DNA from: an uncultured Prevotellaceae bacterium
GTDB taxonomy: Bacteria > Bacteroidota > Bacteroidia > Bacteroidales > Muribaculaceae
NCBI GenBank assembly: GCA_947254205.1
Contig: CAMYCE010000067.1
Span: 1 to 10,995, forward strand
Reading direction: 5' to 3'
Length of the DNA stretch: 10,995 nucleotides
Below are positions 6,699-10,995 of this stretch, one piece after another. Below the pieces are notes generated by a model that was given only the letters and a program-made list of their open reading frames with translations, was not told the origin of the DNA and made no database searches. The translations under genes were made by a program, and so were the position numbers. How positions within the stretch are numbered: position 1 is the stretch's first letter; each line of letters begins with the position of its first letter.

Positions 6699-8909
6699 TT
6701 AACGACGACTGTGCCTTGCTTTGGCAGCACTGCGCGCGCCTCGGCCACTTTTCTTGGTGAGCATCTGAAAATCCTTCAGCACATCGCATCGCGACAAAAA
6801 GGGCGAGGCATGACCACTGTGTTGCAGGTAGAAGTTGTTGAGTTCTTGCAATGCCATGAATTTTTCGCTATTGCGATTCAGCTTGTAAACAGTATTCCCG
6901 TTTTTGTCATAATCGGTGTCAAACCAATGAGGCTCATAGGGAATGTAGGCCAAGGCATATAGGCATTTTTCCTTGAGACGAGTGCCAGCTGTGGCGCGTG
7001 CTTCCTTGAGCAGAGCTATGGCCTCGTCGACAAAATGAAACTCGTCTTGATAGGCTATTTCGTCGTAGTAGCTCCAGCCATAACGAGCCAAATACCAGCA
7101 ATCGCCCTTAAATGAGGCTTGATATAGTAGCGAAGCGAGGGCATACTTGGCTTCGGCAGTGTTTTCTTGTTGCAACAACAGCACGTTTTGGCAAAACCGC
7201 AACTTGGGATTGAATTTTAAATCGCTCTCACGATAGTTGCCCTCTTGCACAGGTTGACGTTTAAACCATCTCTCAACCGCAAAATTGCGAGTGGCCATGT
7301 AGGGAGCAATCGACTGAGCACGCAGGTAGCTCATGGGCACGAGTTCCAAGTGGCCGATAGCCTTGCTCCACTTGCCCTCTCTAATGCACTTGGTGCCCAT
7401 GAGGTCGTTAAACTGGTGATTGCTCATTTTCTTTGTTGCAAACGATGCCACCCATTTTTCATAACCATTGGCAGGACCATTGTTGCACATATAGTTCCAG
7501 TAGGCCTCGAGTTGAGTCGAGGTGAGATTGTCGATCATGGTCTCAACATCGCGGGGACAAAACAGTTGCAAGGTGATCTCACCACTGGGAAATTCGCCCT
7601 TTTTGGCAACATAGGTGAAAAAGTTGTTGGCCATGTGAATGGTGTTGATGGCCACAGGCGTTTTGCCCCAGCCTTGAAGTTTGTCAACGAGATTTTCACA
7701 CACGATGAGAGAAATTGCCGTGTAGTATTGCGACTGCTCGCCCGATAGTCGCGACTCGGCTTGCGCCACATTGTTGAGCCACTTGAGCTCTTGTTGCACA
7801 TTGTCGAGAAATGCCTTGTCGTAGTGTTTGGCCGCCCTGATTTTTGCTTGCAACAGGCACACACGGGCATTGTCGGTCATGCGCTGAGTGCCTTTCATGC
7901 CCATGGCTTGTTGCAGTTGTGTGATGGCAAGGTCGTAGTGCCCCAATGCATAGTTGAGATAGCCCGATGCACTTTGCCACATGGCGGGCACATCGCTCTT
8001 GCCACTTGCCACCACTTGCTGGGCAAAGCTGATGAATTGACTCACCAACTGCTTGTTGGTTTCTTCTCCCAAGGTTGGCTTGCCTGAAGCATCAATATAA
8101 TAGTTAAACCAGAGAGAAGATTCCATGTTCTCAACAAAATCCTGCACCAAATAGATGAGAGTGGGCGACGTGGGGTCGGCATTAAACTCGCGTTTAATGC
8201 CGGCAAGGTTGGTTTGCTCACGCATAATCCACCTAATCGATTGCATATCGCCCAACTCGGCATACATGCGGCAAGCCTCGGCACGGTGGCCAGTGTGCAA
8301 CAAGGCACCGGCATACATGCCCCGTGCCATGTCGCGAAACACACTCGACTTCATCTTTTCGATTTTACCCTTCCACAGTTCAATCATGTCATCATATTTT
8401 TTTTGCACAAGCAAGGTGCGCATTTCGAGCAAAGCATATTGCGCTTGATATCGCTTGCCACTATAGGCTCTTGCCTCGCGGTTGAGCATGTTGAGCAACT
8501 GCTTGCGGTTTTGCAATTCTTGCTCATTGGGATAGTCCCACGATTCATTTTGAATGTCGCGACACACCATGAGGTAGCTGTGCAGGTGAATGAGATAGGT
8601 GAGGGTTTCTTGATCGTTGCGTTGCAAGGCTGTTTTCACAATCACATTGTCGCTCGCTTGCAGGTTTTCGACATCGATGCGTCCCAAATCCTCTACTTCG
8701 GTGGCATTAAAGGGGTGTCCCACATAGTCTACCCAATGGCTATGAACACGCTTGGTGAATGTGTAGCCCAGTTGCGACTGGTCGAAAAGGGCAAACACGT
8801 TGCCCATGTTCACTTGCCAATCATCGTAGCCACATGCCTGAATGTTGAGCTGTGAGCTTAGCAACAACAGGCTAACGACGATACATTTTCTTAAAATCGA
8901 CATCTTCAT
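6699..8909 (-). CDS. Large exported helical-repeat (TPR-like) protein of unknown function
   Basis: A protein of about 736 residues with an N-terminal export signal (basic MKMSILRKC, then VVSLLLLSS). The signal ends just before a cysteine (residue 26, QACGYDDW); IQAC is a poor lipobox, so either a lipoprotein or a soluble periplasmic protein is possible. Most of the chain is helical with TPR-like units, for example AGALLHTGHRAEACRMYAEL and, later, YLNYALGHYDLAITQLQQAM. It also has many aromatic-rich patches such as GDCWYLARYGWSYYDE. The last 18 or so residues are strongly basic (KKSGRGARSAAKARHSRR). An ATG at 8939 is also in frame; I prefer 8909 because it puts the signal peptide at the very N-terminus. 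Either start overlaps the end of the gene before it (38 or 68 bases), which points to coupled translation. TPR proteins usually act as scaffolds; its partner is not known. Confidence 0.8.
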   Translation of the reverse strand: MKMSILRKCIVVSLLLLSSQLNIQACGYDDWQVNMGNVFALFDQSQLGYTFTKRVHSHWVDYVGHPFNATEVEDLGRIDVENLQASDNVIVKTALQRNDQETLTYLIHLHSYLMVCRDIQNESWDYPNEQELQNRKQLLNMLNREARAYSGKRYQAQYALLEMRTLLVQKKYDDMIELWKGKIEKMKSSVFRDMARGMYAGALLHTGHRAEACRMYAELGDMQSIRWIMREQTNLAGIKREFNADPTSPTLIYLVQDFVENMESSLWFNYYIDASGKPTLGEETNKQLVSQFISFAQQVVASGKSDVPAMWQSASGYLNYALGHYDLAITQLQQAMGMKGTQRMTDNARVCLLQAKIRAAKHYDKAFLDNVQQELKWLNNVAQAESRLSGEQSQYYTAISLIVCENLVDKLQGWGKTPVAINTIHMANNFFTYVAKKGEFPSGEITLQLFCPRDVETMIDNLTSTQLEAYWNYMCNNGPANGYEKWVASFATKKMSNHQFNDLMGTKCIREGKWSKAIGHLELVPMSYLRAQSIAPYMATRNFAVERWFKRQPVQEGNYRESDLKFNPKLRFCQNVLLLQQENTAEAKYALASLLYQASFKGDCWYLARYGWSYYDEIAYQDEFHFVDEAIALLKEARATAGTRLKEKCLYALAYIPYEPHWFDTDYDKNGNTVYKLNRNSEKFMALQELNNFYLQHSGHASPFLSRCDVLKDFQMLTKKSGRGARSAAKARHSRR

Positions 8910-9900
8910 AATTCTTAATATATTTTGATTCCAAATCATAGATAATCACTTGCTCGTTGATGCCATGGCGCAGGGTCTCGATTTCATCGCCAATAGCATG
9001 AATGAGAGGTGCTGGCACGCGGTGCACCACAACGCTGTCGCCCACATTCACACGCATCACATCGCCCTTTTGACTGGGCATCATGTAGCTCGACATCACC
9101 ACATAGCAATTGGGGCTCACCGGCTTAAACACCTGCTTGTTGCTCAAATTGGCCTCATGGAGAATGCCCTTGAAATCTGAACCGGAAAAAAGCATTTTCC
9201 ACTCAAAAATGGGATAGGCTACACACAAGGGCAACCGATAGCCCCGCAGATATTTGAAATAGGGCTTGGCATCGCGATAGTCGAGTATGGGGTTGCGCTT
9301 GTGGGCATTGGTCACGTTGCCCGTGTTATACATCATGAGCACCCCATAGTGGGCAGGTGGCACATCGAGGGGCAACTGATGCAACCTGATGGTTGTGGAA
9401 AGACGCATGCCACGGGCTTCAAGTTCGGCCTTCACCTGCTTCATGAAGTTGAAATAGGGTTGTTGAGTCGAGGCTGTCCAGTCATAGTCGATTTGCAGCT
9501 CTTTCACTCCTGCTATGTGATGGGTTTCACACATTTGCAACACTCGCTTCACGATTTTTTGGGCTAAACTATCGACCTTGCCACGCATCACATTTTCAAC
9601 AATAAACACGGTGGGCACCACCTCAACATTTTGGGGCACTGCTTGTGCAAACTTGATGGTGGCATTGGGCTGGGCACCTTGGCCATCGCGCCACACCACA
9701 TCAAAATAGCGCATGTAGATTTTCTTCACATGATTGTGTGCCAAAAATTGTTGCTCGGTCGAGTCGAGACGAAACACCGTGCGCCAATAGTAGACCGAAT
9801 TTTCGGCATCGGGCACCTTGCCGGGCTTCACGTTGCAACCCAACAGCAGCACAAGAGTCAAAAAACAGAATAATATGACGGTTGGCGATTTCTTATACAT
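8872..9900 (-). CDS. Lipoprotein with DUF3142/GH18-like TIM-barrel features
   Basis: A 342-residue lipoprotein: basic start MYKKS, hydrophobic core, and lipobox LLGC with C22. The rest resembles a TIM-barrel protein. Strand-like segments are KKIYMRYFDVVW (59-70), VEVVPTVFIVENV (92-104), ELQIDYDWT (134-142) and GVLMMYNTG (186-194). The DYDWT and MMYN pieces sit where GH18 enzymes have DxDxE and MxYD, and where DUF3142 proteins have a QLDYD-type motif. The usual catalytic glutamate position is T142 here, so chitinase-type hydrolysis is unlikely by the standard mechanism. It may bind sugar, or be a divergent hydrolase. ATG at 9900 is chosen over an in-frame TTG at 9957, which would delay the signal peptide. 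It is the first gene of the minus-strand group and overlaps the next gene. A perfect -7 box lies 45 bases upstream. Lipoprotein status is strong, fold assignment moderate. Confidence 0.75.
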   Translation of the reverse strand: MYKKSPTVILFCFLTLVLLLGCNVKPGKVPDAENSVYYWRTVFRLDSTEQQFLAHNHVKKIYMRYFDVVWRDGQGAQPNATIKFAQAVPQNVEVVPTVFIVENVMRGKVDSLAQKIVKRVLQMCETHHIAGVKELQIDYDWTASTQQPYFNFMKQVKAELEARGMRLSTTIRLHQLPLDVPPAHYGVLMMYNTGNVTNAHKRNPILDYRDAKPYFKYLRGYRLPLCVAYPIFEWKMLFSGSDFKGILHEANLSNKQVFKPVSPNCYVVMSSYMMPSQKGDVMRVNVGDSVVVHRVPAPLIHAIGDEIETLRHGINEQVIIYDLESKYIKNYEDVDFKKMYRR

Positions 9901-9945
9901 GTTACTTGTTTTAAGCTTTAAACCATTCAATACAGTCTTCACCCA

Positions 9946-9953
9946 CAAACTTA
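9946..9953 (-). promoter_or_regulatory. -7 promoter box for the lipoprotein operon
   Basis: TAAGTTTG on the minus strand is a perfect TAnnTTTG match, 45 bases before the ATG at 9900. That gives a leader of roughly 40 bases, probably for all three downstream genes. No clear -33 TTTG is visible at the standard spacing. It lies 23 bases from the opposing menA box. Confidence 0.55.
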
Positions 9954-9976
9954 ACAAAAAATGTTCAACAATTCAC

Positions 9977-9984
9977 TAACTTTG
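9977..9984 (+). promoter_or_regulatory. -7 promoter box for menA
   Basis: TAACTTTG is a perfect match to the Bacteroidota -7 consensus TAnnTTTG, 20 bases before the menA ATG at 10005. The transcript leader would be only about ten to fifteen bases. There is no Shine-Dalgarno sequence; the region before the ATG is A/T-rich, as is common in this phylum. The -33 element is not clear. Confidence 0.6.
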
Positions 9985-10004
9985 CATCTATATTTTTGAT
10001 AAAA

Positions 10005-10919
10005 ATGAGAAAACAAGTAAAAATATGGCTCGAAGCCGTGAGATTGCGCACCCTGCCCGTGTCGGTGAGCGGTGTGCTCATTGCGCTGGCAATAGCGTCG
10101 TGGGAACACAACTTTAGGCTCATGCCTGCTGTGTTGTGCATGACCTTTGCCCTGTTGTGTCAAATCGTATCGAACTTTGCCAACGAATACTACGACTTCA
10201 AGAAAGGCACCGACAAGAAGGGGCGCGCCGGTTTTCGCCGTGGCGTGACCGAGGGCGACATCAAGCCCGCAACCATGAAGCGCGTGATGCTCGCCACCCT
10301 TGCCTTGGCATGCTTGGTGGGACTGTCAATGCTCTTGTGGGTAGCCCCTGGCGAGGGCTATCGCAACTGGCTCATGCTCTTGGGGGTGGGCGTGGCTTGT
10401 GCCATTTTTGCGCTGGCCTATAGCACAGGTCCCTATCCCCTCAGCTATCATGCACTGGGCGAGGTGGCAGTGTTTGGCTTCTATGGACTGGTGCCCGTTG
10501 TTTTCACCCACTATGTGGTGACAGGAGGTTTTAGCCCCTTTGCCGTGATGGCATCAATTGCCATCGGACTCATGGGCGTGAATGTGTTGCTGGTCAATAA
10601 CTATCGCGATGTGAACGACGACATCGAGGCCGGCAAGCGCACCTCGGTAGTAGTTTTTGGGCGCAAAGCAGCCTCGCTCGCCTATCTCATGAACGGGTTT
10701 CTTGCCATTTCATTTTTGGGAGCCATGTGGTTGCGTCTCTACTTCACCATGCCCCTGTGGGCATTGCTCGCGCCAGTCGTCTACCTCGTGCTACATCTCA
10801 AAACATGGGCAACTTTGCGCCACAGCGACGGGGCTGCCCTCAACCCCATTCTCGGCGCTACCGCCCGCAATATGCTCATTTTCACTCTACTCCTCACTCT
10901 CCCTCTCACCCTTCAATAA
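10005..10919 (+). CDS. menA: 1,4-dihydroxy-2-naphthoate polyprenyltransferase
   Basis: A 304-residue UbiA-family membrane enzyme. It attaches a polyprenyl chain to 1,4-dihydroxy-2-naphthoate, giving demethylmenaquinone in the menaquinone pathway of the inner membrane. Both Asp-rich, magnesium-diphosphate-binding motifs are present: N60-EYYD64...GTD70 in the first cytoplasmic loop, and NNYRDVNDDIEAGKRT (198-213) in the second. The second matches the MenA form closely (NNxRDxxxDxxxGKxT), which separates it from UbiA and heme O synthase. About eight or nine hydrophobic helices and the length fit the family. ATG at 10005 is used; a TTG nine bases upstream is in frame but less likely. It is the only plus-strand gene here, divergent from the lipoprotein operon, with no other men genes in view. 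It indicates a menaquinone-based respiratory chain. Confidence 0.96.
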   Translation: MRKQVKIWLEAVRLRTLPVSVSGVLIALAIASWEHNFRLMPAVLCMTFALLCQIVSNFANEYYDFKKGTDKKGRAGFRRGVTEGDIKPATMKRVMLATLALACLVGLSMLLWVAPGEGYRNWLMLLGVGVACAIFALAYSTGPYPLSYHALGEVAVFGFYGLVPVVFTHYVVTGGFSPFAVMASIAIGLMGVNVLLVNNYRDVNDDIEAGKRTSVVVFGRKAASLAYLMNGFLAISFLGAMWLRLYFTMPLWALLAPVVYLVLHLKTWATLRHSDGAALNPILGATARNMLIFTLLLTLPLTLQ

Positions 10920-10995
10920 AAGCGCAGTTAGAATTGTCCCTTTTTAACCCCAATCGGTCATTAGGTCGCAATAAGAAAATATCTTAGGCTTTTCC

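Noticed and set aside
8214..8855. Plus-strand open frame of 213 codons
   Set aside because: It is antisense to the TPR-like gene, starts without any promoter signal and has the same shadow-type composition (His, Leu, Ile rich).
8872..9900. Active GH18 chitinase
   Set aside because: The DxDxE-like strand has threonine at the catalytic glutamate position, and overall similarity is only by local motif.

Overview
The window looks like the left end of an assembled contig from a member of the Bacteroidota, most likely the order Bacteroidales. The evidence is threefold: TAnnTTTG-type -7 promoter boxes in front of several genes, start sites without Shine-Dalgarno sequences, and the protein types (a bifunctional Rel with the RxxD-WxSTPKANGY signature, an HDIG-type seven-transmembrane hydrolase, MenA, and many short lipoproteins). 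Base composition is moderate and even, and I see no integrase, transposase, tRNA, rRNA or CRISPR array. The first 45 bases are not biological. They match the Illumina Nextera i7 adapter (flow-cell-side bases, an 8-base index and the Tn5 mosaic end), so genome sequence begins at 46.

Layout: seven genes run on the minus strand and one (menA) on the plus strand. From left to right they are: a small membrane protein cut by the contig end (46-302); a seven-transmembrane HD phosphodiesterase of the PgpH/YqfF type, expected to hydrolyse c-di-AMP (397-2481); a full-length Rel/SpoT-type (p)ppGpp synthetase/hydrolase (2579-4816); an intergenic block with two perfect palindromes sharing the core GATGCATGCATC plus a GC-rich direct repeat (about 4967-5082); an unrecognised four-helix membrane protein with a proline/acid-rich tail (5089-5844); a 262-base gap; a compact three-gene group encoding exported proteins (6107-9900); a divergent promoter region (9901-10004); and menA (10005-10919).

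Two themes stand out. First, the genes for turnover of two nucleotide second messengers, (p)ppGpp and probably c-di-AMP, are adjacent and co-oriented with 97 bases between them, although a possible terminator separates them. Second, genes at 9900-8872, 8909-6699 and 6670-6107 overlap or nearly touch and encode, in order, a lipoprotein with a TIM-barrel-like fold (DUF3142/GH18-like motif), a large exported helical-repeat protein, and a small lipoprotein. This is probably one operon for a cell-envelope function I cannot name. It is the best candidate for an undescribed system here, but the sequence alone does not show a function. The rest is ordinary chromosomal housekeeping.
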